NCBI RefSeq assembly: GCF_947242115.1
Contig: NC_074720.1
Coordinates: forward strand, 12,062,645-12,126,644
Source of the DNA: Biomphalaria glabrata
Lineage: Eukaryota > Mollusca > Gastropoda > Planorbidae
DNA: 64,000 bases
Reading direction: 5' to 3'
Under the pieces are notes generated by a model. That model was not told where the DNA came from. It saw only the letters and a list, made by a program, of their open reading frames with translations, and did no database searches. The position numbers and the translations under genes were made by a program. Of the stretch, positions 12,404 through 24,822 are shown piece by piece. The stretch's first letter is position 1. Every line of letters starts with the position of its first letter.

Positions 12404-12950
12404 CTGATATGGCATGAGAAAAAAAAAAACTTTGTTGAAAATAGGTGAGCTGCTCAATATAATTTATAAAAGAGAAAATGTACAAACATTAAGAAATTGG
12501 ATTATCATGCACGCTATTTGATTATAATGTAAGTTCCCTAGTTTCAAGAATTTCCTATTAATGATCCTTACTCTTAACTATCTAGATCTAACTAAGGGAT
12601 TTCACACCCAGCTCATTGAAAATATTGTTTGGAAATATAACTTCTTAACATTAACACAAATCCTTTTCACATGGCTCATCAACCAGACACACCATTCCAT
12701 TTAGTTCAACAAGAAACACCAACAGGAAATGATATCTTAAGTGGGTTTAGATGTACATAGAGTTTTAGATCTATTTTCTATGTATTATATATAATATAGA
12801 TCTAGATATCATTTAATACAGCATAAAAAGTATAGAAGAATTATGTTCTTATTGATCAAAGCCCATCTGCTCTAGTAGATTAGTAATAAAATAGTTAATA
12901 AATGTGACTATAATAATGTCATTATAAATCATATCATAAATAATCATGAT
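12404..12950. other. AT-rich DNA upstream of the RNF141 start exon
   Basis: No coding signal seen. An RNF141 5' UTR exon or promoter is expected in or beyond this stretch, but I cannot locate it. Confidence 0.3.
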
Positions 12951-12954
12951 GATA

Positions 12955-14290
12955 CTCATACTAGTCATACACACAGATTAAATAGATCCACTCTAGTATA
13001 AGCAACCTCCTTGATATTAATTGGAAAACACTCAACATATACCAACATCAAAACCTAAAGGATATAAATCAACTATTTATAGAAACATAACATAATAGAA
13101 CTTAAGATCAAATTACAAAAAAAACAAAAAACTAGACTAAACAAAACATTAGATCTCTTCTTAACTAACAGACATGTTTAGAGGTAGACTATGAAATTAT
13201 CCCTGGACTATATGACCATGATATAATTAAAATAAATTGTGAAATAAAAACAGTAACCCATATAAAACCAAAAAAGAAAAATTTACTCTGGAACAAAATG
13301 AAACTTAACACAATTACATCAAACTGCATTAAATGTTCAACAAACATTCCTATTACCAAAAAAAAAAAAAATTAATCAACCAGTTGACGATCTCTCTGGA
13401 ATTTTATTAAAAGCCAACTCAAAAGCATTTTTACAGAAAATTTAATACCAGCTAAATACTCTTCCAACACAAATAAGCAAATGTTAGTTTAATAATAAAT
13501 TTAAGAAACTTTGCAAACAAAAGAAAAGCTATTTAAACATTTAAAGAAACTAAGGCAGATGGAGAGTCCATAAAAAGTATATTAAAATTAAACACCTAAC
13601 CCAAAAAGTAAACAGACATCTGCAGAGTGACTACATAAATGATATTTAAACCTTTCAACATAAATCTAAGAAACAGGAGTAGCACCATTTAAAGGAGAAG
13701 ATAACTTAACACATAATAATAATAAAAGAAACTAAAGCTAACATTCTAAATAAATATTAGCATCATCATTTTTAGCTCCCAGAAGACAATTTTAGACATA
13801 TTGCTTAATTTAAACCAAGATATAGATGTACTAGGGATCCAAAACTATTAGTTAACATTAAACCAAATAAAGCATCAGAAATTGATAGTATTCCAGCAAG
13901 ATTACTCAAAGAACTAAGCAATGAGCTAGCACCAGTGTTCAAAATACTTTTTCAGGCATTACTAGAAAAATTGACTTAATCAGGGTAGAGTACTGAGGGA
14001 CTGGAAAAATCTTGTGAAATTCCACTAATGACCTAATATTATATATTCTTTTACTTATTAGTAATAGGACTAGATCTAGATCTATACACTTGATATAAGT
14101 GATGTTTTTCAAAATCAAAGGGCTTAAATACAAATGAGCAAATAGACTAGATCTATCTAGAGATGCCATTTTAATTTTATTAGATTTTTCTAAGGCTAAG
14201 GCATTTGACAATGTTCAACACCAATACAATGAGTCAATATTTAGGACTTGCTGGTTCATCATTGCACCAATGGATTCCCTCATTCAAACT
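12955..14290 (+). mobile_element. Decayed LINE (jockey/CR1-like), endonuclease end and reverse transcriptase start
   Basis: Plus-strand pieces in order: an endonuclease C-terminal motif IPGLYDHDIIKI near 13200; NKASEIDSIPARLLKELSNE with LAPVFKILFQALLE near 13865-13970, the classic N-terminal reverse transcriptase block; and AILILLDFSKAKAFDNVQH near 14160-14220, the motif A region. Stops and frame changes are frequent, so this is an old copy. Confidence 0.8.
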
Positions 14291-14608
14291 TTAATAAATA
14301 CATCATCTAATCTGTTAGATAGAAGTGATCTAATAGATCTATTTCAGTTTCAGTACAGACTATAGGCTTACTTATCTTGTTGATTAAATTTTAAATTAAT
14401 CTGACTATAGATCTAGTACTAAATAAATAGTAGAATTAAAAGATCTACTAGAGTCTAGTGACTAGTCATTAGTGTGTGACTGTGTCATAGAGTATAGACT
14501 AGTATAGAGTATAGAGGCTAGTAGATCTAAAGAAGACTTAAATTAAGTAAATCAAGTAAACAAATACTTCAAATAGATCTCTAGACAGTCTAACTCTAGA
14601 ATCCAGAT

Positions 14609-16348
14609 CAGGGGTTCTCAACCTGTGGGTCATGACTCCTTTTGGGATCGAATGACCATTTGTTGGGGCAGTTGCCAATGACCTTCGGAAAGTTTGGGTT
14701 TTCGTCTATTTTTATTCCCAAGTTTTGTTTTTGTTTTTTTTTCGTTTCTAATGTGTAACGTAACAAACACATTTGTACCATAGATGGTATAAAGTTATAT
14801 TGTAATATATGAAATAAAGGGACATTATGCAGTCTTACTCAATATAACTTACAATCATGAAATGATCTGAAGTGTCAAATTCATAAATAAAAAAAAGAAA
14901 AAAAAAAGGGGGACACATCAATTAAGAACACTGACATATTACAAGAGGATACAGAAAGCACTTTTGGCGAGTGTAACATTAATGTATAAAGGTAGACATA
15001 TTTTTCCATTGGTAATTACTGGTGCATTTTTTTTAATAATATAATTTTCATTTGAAAATTATGTCCCACCATAAATATTTTAAAATTACTATACGTCAAA
15101 CGAGCAGCTTAACTTCATTGTGGGATTGTAAAGGTTCTAGCACGCAATGGAGCAATTGAAACTAGTATTACAACATCGTTTTATATTCATTAAAAAACAT
15201 CAGAGGAACATGGATCTCGATGTAAGAAGAGAAAATGTAATGACACATTTTGCAATTAGGCTTTACTTCAAAAGTTCAAGCAGAAACTGAAAAACTCTGA
15301 TGTAATGAAGTTCTATCTGCCGAATGTATAAAGCCAAACAATCTGAAACGTGCAAGTTTTGTTGATAAGTACATCCAGTATTTGGCAGTTCACTGTATGG
15401 GGTAGTTCCGAATCTATGACCTACTTTATAAAAAGTCATGTGACTGTGTTCTTATACATGGCAATATCTTCCTATGATAAGATGTAGATCTAGATTTAGT
15501 GCTAGCCTAGATCTAGTAGACCTACTAAATAATCATAAAAATTAGTGAATTCGACTCAGGACCGGACACAACAGAATGCGACAACACATGTTCCGGAAGC
15601 TCAAAATTGGAACCAGTGAAATCTGCCCATGTGGAGTATCACCAGAAAATGCCGACCACGTCCTCCAAAACTGCTCTCTCTACCAAGAGGCCCGTATAAG
15701 ACATTGGCCCCAAATCACCCCAATAGAAAGAAAACTATATGGAGAGCTCCCTGATTTGGAAACCACTGCGCAGTTCATCTCATGTATTGGTCTAGTCATA
15801 TGAACACTCCAACATAACAATGAGAATGATGAAGAAGAAAAAAAAAAAAGTGAATTATTGTAATATACTTTTTATTACTTAAAGATGTCTAGATCTAGAC
15901 TATTTTCATGTTTAAATTACTATGCAATCAATGAGGTCATTAATGTAAACAACACACCCACATGACTGAGAAGAGATCCGAACTACCCCATTAACAAATG
16001 TACGTTTTCCATGCCTAGTCCTACTTTTTTAAATTGCCACTTAAGTTTGCATTAACATAATAAACATAAATAAAGTAGATGAATGAAAGTTATAAAGTTG
16101 TTGTTTTTTTTTATTGAAGCACAAAATTATTTTTACAATAAATACTATATTACTTACATAATGCTTTTGGTATGCTCAGATTTATAAACATCATGGATGT
16201 CCACCTACATTTTGATTACAATTATATAATATAAGCAAAATGAAATTTACATAGAGGCGTATGAACGAAATAAATTTTACAGTAGGGGGTCGCCGCCTAG
16301 GGGGAATCGTGTTAGGAGTCGCCGAGCAAAAAAGGTTGAGAACCGCTG
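14609..16348. mobile_element. hAT DNA transposon relic with 8-bp target duplication
   Basis: The left terminus CAGGGGTTCTCAACCTGTGG and the inverted right terminus CAGCGGTTCTCAACCTTTTT are hAT (Charlie-like) ends. Flanks are ATCCAGAT (14601-14608) and ATCTAGAT (16349-16356), an 8-bp duplication with one change. Inside, near 15300-15370, a frame reads NEVLSAECIKPNNLKR, which resembles a BED-type zinc finger of hAT transposases. The coding part is decayed. A LINE tail (15552-15848) has inserted into it. Confidence 0.9.
15552..15848 (+). mobile_element. LINE 3' end with (GAA/A) tail, nested in the hAT element
   Basis: It encodes MRQHMFRKLKIGTSEICPCG, then a CxC...H...C set and LYGELPDLETTAQFI, ending in a GAAGAAGAAAAAA tail. 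Flanking AGTGAATT repeats at 15544-15551 and 15849-15856 are its target duplication. The same family occurs at 37365-37540, 49690-50058 and 51978-52160. I-clade LINEs (Nimbus) are known from Biomphalaria; assignment to them is a guess. Confidence 0.85.
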
Positions 16349-16356
16349 ATCTAGAT

Positions 16357-17520
16357 TATTATTAGATCTATATAGTAATATACTGATATAATAATAATAT
16401 AGATTATAGATCTACTCTTGATTATATAGATCTAAGTTATACTATAGTATAGTCTATAGACGTATAGACTATACTGTGTATATCTATAGTAACTATAGTA
16501 TAAATATAGACAGTATAGATCTAGTAGTGACAGTCAAAGTTGTTAATTTAATGTAGATCTAGATTTAATAAATCTAATACTTAAACTTAATAATAATAAA
16601 ATAAATATTCTTAATTTAGATTTATTATTTAATTGTAATCTAGATTATCATAATCATTGATTATGGTTTTATTATAATAATAATAATGATACTTAAGTCT
16701 CAAGTATCAGTATGGGCTATGCCTAAGCTAGGCTATGTCAGTATTGGCATGATTGCTGGCTATGGCTATTTTATGGCGAGGCTATGGGCTTATGGCCAGT
16801 ATCTGAGTATGGCCATGGCCAGCACTGTCAGTAGTGTCAGTGACAGTGAGTATCTCATCAACTCATCTGTTTGTATTGCCACTGCCAGTATCGGGCGTTT
16901 TGATAAATATTTATTTAGTGTTAAGACTGACTAATTAGAGTTATTATTTATCGAGATATACTAATATAGAGTATGAGTTGCATTTTATTTACAGAACCTA
17001 GGCTACAAGTAGATCTAGAGTCTAGATCTTGATCTAGATCCACGATCAACAAGATCAAAGTTTTAGACAATAACAAACGAAACGGAAATACTACATCTAT
17101 ATATAGATCTAGATTTAGAATAGAGATCTAGAATGTTGACAAGTTATATAGGCTGGTAGATATTTTGTACTAAAAAAGATCAACTCTAAAACAAAACAAA
17201 ACAATATATACAATGTAATCTAGTGCATTTAAATGAAGTATGCATGAGCGCAAACAGAAAAGGAAAGGGTGGGTGGGGGGGGGGGGGTTCAAACTCTCCC
17301 CGCCCCAACGAAATAAATTCTTCTCTCAATAATCTGTTTCTTATCATTGCCTGGGCTTTATTTATAAGTATATATACAAAAATGCAACAACCTAGGCTTA
17401 GAAAAACTAGAGTACCTATTACACTGAAATTACACTGTAATTTACAGAGACAGTCACCAATAAGGATGGGGGGGGGGAGGGACTAGGGATGTTTCCCCAT
17501 TCCTTAAAAAAATACAGTTA
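16357..17520. other. AGATCT/TA-rich noncoding DNA
   Basis: Cryptically simple sequence dominated by AGATCTAGAT, TATAGACT and GGCTATG motifs. The short open frame at 16686-16934 is built from degenerate GGCTATGGC/CAGTATC repeats and shows no family signal. No gene supported. Confidence 0.5.
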
Positions 17521-17524
17521 CCGA

Positions 17525-17640
17525 ATATCATGGGTCAGATGTCCTAAAGTACACCACCTGAGAGTGACCTGGGACAGTTAAATAATAAACTAGTTTGCTC
17601 GTGTAATTTTGGTCACTGGACTGCATCGAGCAACTGAATA
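17525..17640 (+). pseudogene. RNF141: Broken inverted copy of the first coding exon of RNF141
   Basis: Starting at ATATCATGGGTCAG this plus-strand segment aligns with the minus-strand exon 12403-12253: CTGAGAGTGACCTGGG, CAGTTAAATAATAAA and CTGCATCGAGCAACTGAATA are nearly the same. About 40 bases of the middle are missing and a stop follows five codons after the ATG. Similarity begins at the exon's acceptor border and ends within a few bases of its donor, with no intron similarity. That suggests a cDNA-derived fragment or an exon-limited copy. It is inverted relative to the gene, about 5 kb upstream. Confidence 0.85.
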
Positions 17641-17769
17641 TAGGCCTATATATATGATCATGGTCGTATCAAGGATTTTTTTCGGGGGTAGGGGTTGGGG
17701 GAGGGTGCGATAAAAGTTAAAGGCTCTCATAATTTTTGTTATAATCATATTTGGTGTAATGGGTTGCCT

Positions 17770-17880
17770 GAATCAGCCAGGAAAGCCAACGACTTAGCAG
17801 AGTTTAAGTCACTGATTAACAAGCATGACTAGATTGACACATAACATGCGAAGAACGTGATTTTTTTTTTTTTTTTTTTG
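17770..17880 (+). mobile_element. LINE ORF2 terminal fragment
   Basis: The plus-strand frame PESARKANDLAEFKSLINKH with a stop right after resembles the last residues of CR1/jockey-type LINE ORF2 proteins. Only about 110 bp remain. Confidence 0.5.
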
Positions 17881-18137
17881 TTGAACAACGTCTGTAATCA
17901 ATAAAAGCAAAAGGTGTTGATAATAGCTTCCAAAATTACTATTTTAGAAATTTAAAAGATACACTTACATTGACGGTGTATTATACTTCGTAATCAGTTA
18001 GACTTAAAAGTTTAAACTTACGCTGCCAAAAAATGCTGTCATGCACGCAAGTAGCTTGTAAACACATTTTCTGCTCGTTGAAATTTGTAAAGAATTGACT
18101 GAAAAACATCATGACTCAAAGACAAAGATTTCATGTT

Positions 18138-18800
18138 GATGTTCTACAAGCAACCGATTCGGTAGTGATGTTCTACAAGCAACCGATTCGGTAGTGATGT
18201 TCTACAAGCAACCGATTCGGTAGTGATGTTCTACAAGCAACCGATTCGGTAGTGATGTTCTACAAGCAACCGATTCGGTAGTGATGTTCTACAAGCAACC
18301 GATTCGGTAGTGATGTTCTACAAGCAACCGATTCGGTAGTGATGTTCTACAAGCAACCGATTCGGTAGTGATGTTCTACAAGCAACCGATTCGGTAGTGA
18401 TGTTCTACAAGTAACCGATTCGGTAGTGATGTTCTACAAGTAACCGATTCGGTAGTGATGTTCTACAAGTAACCGATTCGGTAGTGATGTTCTACAAGTA
18501 ACCGATTCGGTAGTGATGTTCTACAAATAACCGATTCGGTAGTGATGTTCTACAAGTAACCGATTCGGTAGTGATGTTCTATAAGCAACCGATTCGGTAG
18601 TGATGTTCTACAAGCAACCGATTCGGTAGTGATGTTCTACAAGCAACCGATTCGGTAGTGATGTTCTACAAGCAACCGATTCGGTAGTGATGTTCTACAA
18701 GCAACCGATTCGGTAGTGATGTTCTACAAGCAACCGATTCGGTAGTGATGTTCTACAAGCAACCGATTCGGTAGTGATGTTCTATAAGCAACCGATTCGG
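18138..18800. repeat. 29-bp minisatellite, about 23 copies
   Basis: The unit is GATGTTCTACAAGCAACCGA followed by TTCGGTAGT. Five or so central copies share AAGTAACC in place of AAGCAACC, showing stepwise spread of a variant. Contiguous units without spacers exclude a CRISPR-type array. Confidence 0.97.
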
Positions 18801-19038
18801 ACACAATAAGAAACGATGTGTCAGCAAGTTCGTGGATGAAAGAAACTTCCTGTGCATGAATGGGGATATTTTAATACATAATGTAGCAAGAATTAAATAG
18901 TTCCTCATCAACATGCCAGCGTGGAAGTGCAGGGAGGAAGTAGGCCTATTATGTTTTTTCCACCTGAAAGTGCACACCTGACCTGAAATTTTTGGGGGAC
19001 GGAAGGAAGAGCTGGTGGTGTTCTAAGTGGGAATCTAA

Positions 19039-19338
19039 CATGTTATAGTTAGTAATGTTATAGTTGGTAATGTTATAGTTAATAATGTTATAGTTGATAA
19101 TGTTATAGTTAATAATGTTAGGCCTATAGTTGGTAATGTTATAGTTAATAATGTTATAGTTAATAATGTTATAGTAAGTCATGTTATTGTTGGAAATGTT
19201 ATAGATAGTCAGGTTATAGTTAGTCATGTTATAGTTGGTAATGTTATAGATAGTCATGTTAGGGTTAGTAATGTTATAGTTAGTCATGTTATAGTTAGTC
19301 ATGTTATAGTTGGTAATGTTATAGTTAATAATGTTATA
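19039..19338. repeat. 15-bp degenerate repeat, about 20 copies
   Basis: The unit is close to ATGTTATAGTTGGTA with frequent variants (TTAATA, TAGTC). Its period is divisible by three, so the minus strand has a spurious NYNMT/NYNIT-repeat frame. Confidence 0.93.
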
Positions 19339-20005
19339 AATAGCTTTATTTAGTCGTTAAATATTTAAAACTTTTGACTTATTTTTCAATTATATATTTT
19401 TTCCTTTTTAAATATTCAGGACCTTTTTTGTATAGAAACAAAATGTTTAGTATTAAACGTTTTCTATGGTATCGCGCAAAACAGACCATCGCCCAAAAGG
19501 CCTTCACCAAAACGTCGTGTTTTAATAATATAATAATAATAATAATCTTTATTGTCCGTATGGAAATTTGTCTTACAATTTGTGCATAATACCAAACAAA
19601 AAACATTATAACTATAGGAAACCAAAGTGTACATTCACACCAGACGCACTCATAATTTACATGTGACAAAGTTTATATCAGATTGTTCTTATTTAATGAT
19701 TTGATTGCCAGGGGAACAAAAGAGTGTTTGTGTCTGTTTGTCTTTGCCATCGGTGTCTTGTATCTCTTTTGTGATGGTAAAATCACAAAATCCTGACACA
19801 AAGGGTGATTCTTTATTTCGAGGATCTTGTTAGTTTTTTTTTTTTATAGATGTTTGTCTCAAACAACTGCCCAAATGGGGTTTGTTTTTTGCCAATGATT
19901 TTACCAGCAGCATTAGGATTCTATAAAGTTTATTTTTATTTTTAATGCTCAGATTGCCATACCAGGCAGTGATATTGAAACTTAAAATATTGCAGATGTG
20001 AGCGC

Positions 20006-20600
20006 CAGGGGCGGACTGGGTGTCGAAATTAGCCTGGGCATTTCTGTACCATCCGGCCTATAATTTGTATATCATATGATGACACCCAATTCTACCTGTC
20101 CTCAAAATCATTATGTTAAGTTTGGTAAAGTATTCTTACTCATTTTCCGACCTATGCTTCAGATGATGTAAAGTTTTTGTGGCCCACGATTTTTGAGGGT
20201 GTCATGGGGCCAGCACAGCAACCAACCACCTGCACTTTCGCCAACTAATGTGGAATCAAAAATCTCAGTTTTCACCAGGATTTAAACACGGGACTCCTTG
20301 GTTCGTAAGCTAAATGTTTACACTCAGCCATCTCACCTCCTGTCTACGGGCGTAGGCTGTTACATAAGTTCGGAAAATGTGTTAGATTAAATTAGTATTA
20401 CACTGTAGAGTCTGTAAAAGATTTTTGTAAACACGACGCTCAAAGGGTCACTTTAAAAGAGAATATTATAAAACCTTTAACATTTTAGTAGTATCACAGT
20501 GGCATCCATGCAGCACTTTTGGTGGACCTATCGACCCATTTAGGTATCGGCCCACCGGGCATTTGCCCGAATGCCCATATAGGTAGCCTGTCCGCCCCTG
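20006..20600. mobile_element. hAT MITE with 8-bp target duplication, inserted in a LINE
   Basis: Termini CAGGGGCGGACTGGGTGTCG and (inverted right) CAGGGGCGGACAGGCTACCT share 11 bases before diverging. Flanks are GTGAGCGC (19998-20005) and GTGAGCGT (20601-20608). No transposase frame. It contains a minus-strand tRNA-derived SINE at about 20170-20345. Confidence 0.9.
20170..20345 (-). mobile_element. tRNA-derived SINE nested inside the hAT MITE
   Basis: Read on the minus strand, an A-box-like GATGGCTGAGTGTAAAC is followed by the B-box-like GTGTTTAAATCCTGG and a body with GGTTGGTTGCTGTGCTGGCC. The same head-and-body layout is seen at 22982-23250. Confidence 0.65.
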
Positions 20601-20932
20601 GTGAGCGTGATAAAACATAGCCAAGGCCTTTTCGCTAACATTAAACGAGGACAGTTTTCTCAGTAATTGTAATCTTTGCTGCCCTTTTTTGCTGATATAA
20701 TCAGTATTTGCAGTAAAATTTAGTTTATTGTCTAGGATAGTACCAAGGTATTTAAAGGTTTGCACTATTTCAATAGTCTTTTCAGCTACAGAAACAATAT
20801 TATTTTCCTTCTTTTCCCTACGAAAATCGATTATCATTTCTTTGGGGTTTTTTTACATTTAATAATAAAAAAATATCTTTACAGTATTTTTCAATGTATT
20901 TTATTTCTCTGAAATACTCATTTACGTCTGAG

Positions 20933-21535
20933 CACACACACACACATTTCTATAATACCATACAACACACACACACATTTCACATACAGGTTATAGTAAA
21001 TCTCCATATTGTTTAATAGTAGGCCTATATTCTACAATTTTATTTCAAATTCTTAACACTCATATTAAAGGGAATTATACAAAATTAGTGTAAATAAAAC
21101 TATTTTTTGTCTCGACTGTTAGAAAGACTGAAGGTCTTATTAATGGATTCATATTTTCATTTAGGAAAGGAGAGGTAATTCGAGAACAAGAATGAGAAAA
21201 TTATTTTATCATTGTTATCTCTCCTTATATATTTGAAAGATCGGCATCTTTTTAGTGCTACTGAATTGTTTCTCATCATTGAGGAGAGGGGTGTGATTAG
21301 GTCAAAAGTTAATCTATCCTGAGTCCAGATTCAAGTGAATGTCCAGGTAATATTGAGTGTCTAGCTAAAGTTAACAATTAACTTATCCAGATGTTATCAA
21401 GGAACCATTATCTTTGTTAAAAAGCTTTCCATTTAAACATTAAACAAAAAATAAAAAACTAGTACTAGAAAGGAACAAACATTAAAATAGATATAATTCA
21501 AAGATAGGCATACCATACACAGGACGCATTCATTT
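20933..21535. other. Short CA tract and unannotated AT-rich DNA
   Basis: An early CA/TTTCTATAATACCATACA patch at 20933-20985 matches the units of the array at 21536. The remainder shows no gene or element that I recognise. Confidence 0.5.
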
Positions 21536-22688
21536 ATACAACACACTACACACACACACACATTTCTACAATACCGTACAGCACACACACACACACATTT
21601 CTACAATACCATACAACACACACACACATTTCTATAATACCATACAGCACACACACACACACATTTCTATAATACCATACAGCACACACACACACACACA
21701 TTTCTATAATACCATACAGCACACACACACACACATTTCTATAATACCATACAGGACGCATTCATTTATACAACACACTACACACACACACACATTTCTA
21801 CAATACCATACAGCACACACACACACACACACATTTCTACAATACCATACAGCACACACACACATTTCTACAATACCATACAACACACACAGACATTTCT
21901 ACAATTCCATACAGCGCACACACACATTTCTACAATACCATACAGCACACACACACATTTCTACAATACCATACAACACACACACACATTTCTACAATTC
22001 CATACAGCGCACACACACACACATTTCTACAATACCATAGAGCACACACACACACATTTCTATAATACCATACACCACACACACACACACATTTCTATAA
22101 TTCCATACAGCACACACACACATTTCTATAATACCATACAACACACACACACATTTCTATAATACCATACAACACACACACACACATTTCTACAATTCCA
22201 TACAGCGCACACACACACACATTTCTACAATACCATAGAGCACACACACACACATTTCTATAATACCATACAACACACACACACACACATTTCTATAATT
22301 CCATACAGCACACACACACATTTCTATAATACCATACAACACACACACACATTTCTATAATACCATACAACACACACACACACATTTCTACAATTCCATA
22401 CAGCGCACACACACACATTTCTGCAATACCATACATCACACACAGAGATTTCTACAATACCATACATCACACACACATATTTCTACAATACCATACATCA
22501 CACACACAGATTTCTACATTACCATACATCACACACACATATTTCTACAATACCATACATCACACATACATTTCTTCAATACCATACATCACACACACAT
22601 ATTTCTACAATGCCATACATCACACACACACATATTTCTACAATACCACACATCACACACACATTTCTATAATACCATGAATCACACC
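21536..22688. repeat. Composite minisatellite: (CA)n alternating with a fixed 21-base spacer
   Basis: CA runs of about 8 to 18 bases alternate with TTTCTACAATACCATACAG or its TTTCTATAATACCATACA variant. There are some 40 units with varying CA length and some higher-order blocks. The 3' third degenerates to CATCACACACACATATTTC. Minus-strand MCVCVVWYYRNV-type frames are artefacts of this. Confidence 0.95.
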
Positions 22689-22981
22689 TATAATTTCCCC
22701 TACATCTGATCCTGCATCCTTACTAGTTTGGTTTATCTTGTTCAACAGATAAAGACAACGAAAAATCTTTGCGCGTCACGATTACACACTGTATAGATGC
22801 CACCCACCAACCAATCACACACGCACCTTCACAGATACCACGGCATAGTTACAAAGTAACTAAGGGTTCCCAAACTGTTGTCTCATTTAGGTGTTCATAA
22901 TAAACACATTCGTTTGACGAGTTGTGCATTTGGGCATTAAATTCACACAAAACACAATGCACATTTTGCTGTACAGTTACC

Positions 22982-23250
22982 CTCTTCACACCTTGAGATC
23001 TATGGAAACATGAATTAAAGCTGATATGGCTGACATGTTTCTATGGCCGACGATTAAATAGGGTCTCATCACTGTCATGTGGCCAGAACAACGACCAATC
23101 GTCTCTACGCCCCCAATGTGAGTCAGATATCCATTAGATTTGGGTAGACTCAGAGGCGTCCTAAATACCCCGAAGTTTAAAATCTCAGTCACCGCGGAAT
23201 TTGAACTCGATACGTCAGTGTTCATTTAACACTCGGCCACCAAGACACAG
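22982..23250 (-). mobile_element. tRNA-derived SINE, near full length
   Basis: On the minus strand the tRNA-like head has TGGTGGCCGAGTGTTAAATG (A-box part) and the B-box-like GAGTTCAAATTCC. The body contains GATTGGTCGTTGTTCTGGCC and ACATGACAGTGATGAGACCC. The GGTCGTTGT..GGCCACATGACA core recurs in the SINEs at 44930 and 47881. Confidence 0.75.
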
Positions 23251-24325
23251 GAAAACGTCTACAACTTGTTGTTTCTAAAGATTGAGATATCTCCCCCCTA
23301 GATCTATAAATGTGTTTATTCTTCGTTGAGTCGCTTAGAACACCAAGAACGAGAACCTCGAAAACAAGAGCATGAACTCGCCCACTTGTACTGATTAAAC
23401 TTGTCCACAATTAATAGAGTGCAAAACTTGAAGCTGTTACTAATATTGTAGACAAGTCCTTTTCTGAAACGAAACTTTGGTGGTAGAAAAGAAAGTGTAA
23501 TTAATTTTTTAGAGTTTAGAGCCGCTATTGTTATTATTATGATGATGATTATTATTATCATTATGATTATTAATTGCTATTGTGTGGCGCATCTTTCATT
23601 CTTTTTTTTGTTGTTGTTGTTGTTGCTGTATTTGACACTTTTAAATATATTTATATGAAGTTAGATGTACAGAACCTTCGATTTCTCCATGTATTCACCA
23701 GGCTTAAACATTTTCTACGGCTACCTTCTTATTCATCAACTTTGTAAAATTATGTAAATACATATAAACCATGCATATATTTTTCCTGTTTAAATGTGGG
23801 TCAACGTCTATAATAAATTATTACAGAACAAACTCTTCCATATTCACGAAATTAAAAAACAAAACAAGCAAAGCAAAGCATTAGACATATTGTTAGAAGA
23901 TTTTTTAAAAAGATCAAACAAAAAACATAAAACTAATAAGCAGAATATAAAAAAATGCTTTAAAAAAACACAAAGATTTAAATGTTGGAAAGCATCGCAT
24001 AATCACTGCAATTGCTCTAAATAATGTAAGATATATTTCCCATTTTCTATATAAAACAAAATTTATTGATTATTAATATGTATTTTGTCTTCGACAATGA
24101 ATACATTTTGCTAGATTGGATAGTGGATGAAGAAACGTGTCAAATAATCCACACAGACAGACACACAGACGCAGTGAGTTAATATAAACTTTTTAAAATG
24201 CTATTTAACCTTAGTAAGTCCAATAGTGGAATGTGCAGCCTGTTTTTGGAACCATCTCAACTGAAGAAACATAAAGAAACTCGAATAACACCTTTAGTAA
24301 AATCACTCAGGACAGAAGAGTAAAT
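23251..24325. other. AT-rich noncoding DNA
   Basis: Contains an ATT/ATG-rich simple tract near 23530-23570 and a piece of the dispersed GACAGACAGA repeat at about 24130-24190. No gene supported. Confidence 0.5.
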
Positions 24326-24822
24326 TACAAATACATAAAACACTAGACCAAATCTAACAAATACATAAAACACTAGACCATATCTAACAAATACATAAAA
24401 CACTAGACCATATCTAACAAATACATAAAACACTAGACCATATCTAACAAATACATAAAACACTAGACCAAATCTAACAAATACATAAAACACTAGACCA
24501 AATCTAACAAATACATAAAACACTAGACCAAATCTAACAAATACATAAAACACTAGACCAAATCTAACAAATACATAAAACACTAGACCAAATCTAACAA
24601 ATACATAAAACACTAGACCAAATCTAACAAATACATAAAACACTAGACCAAATCTAACAAATACATAAAACACTAGACCAAATCTAACAAATACATAAAA
24701 CACTAGACCAAATCTAACAAATACATAAAACACTAGACCAAATCTAACAAATACATAAAACACTAGACCAAATCTAACAAATACATAAAACACTAGACCA
24801 AATCTAACAAATACATAAAACA
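24326..24822. repeat. 30-bp minisatellite, about 16 near-identical copies
   Basis: The unit is CAAATACATAAAACACTAGA plus CCAAATCTAA. Three consecutive copies near the start carry CATATC in place of CAAATC. Very low divergence indicates recent expansion. The minus-strand FYVFVRFGLV-repeat frame is a by-product of the 30-base period. Confidence 0.97.

Larger units (their letters stand above)
19525..20932 (-). mobile_element. LINE (CR1/L2-like) 3' half, split by a hAT MITE
   Basis: On the minus strand the parts run 5' to 3': DVNEYFREIKYIEKYCKDIF (20932 side), MIIDFRR, EIVQTFKYLGTILDNKLNFT, KKGQQRLQLLRKLSSFNVSE; then, beyond the MITE (20006-20600), [19 protein letters not shown] and the tail. 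The 3' end carries an (ATT)n microsatellite at 19525. A second copy of the tail lies at 52942-53324. Frame changes are present. Confidence 0.88.

Noticed and set aside
16686-16934. 82-codon frame (MPKLGYVSIGMIAGYGYF)
   Set aside because: Built from degenerate GGCTATGGC repeats; no family signal or splice context.
18138-18800. Regular direct repeats that could look like a CRISPR array
   Set aside because: Units are contiguous with no unique spacers, and the DNA is eukaryotic.
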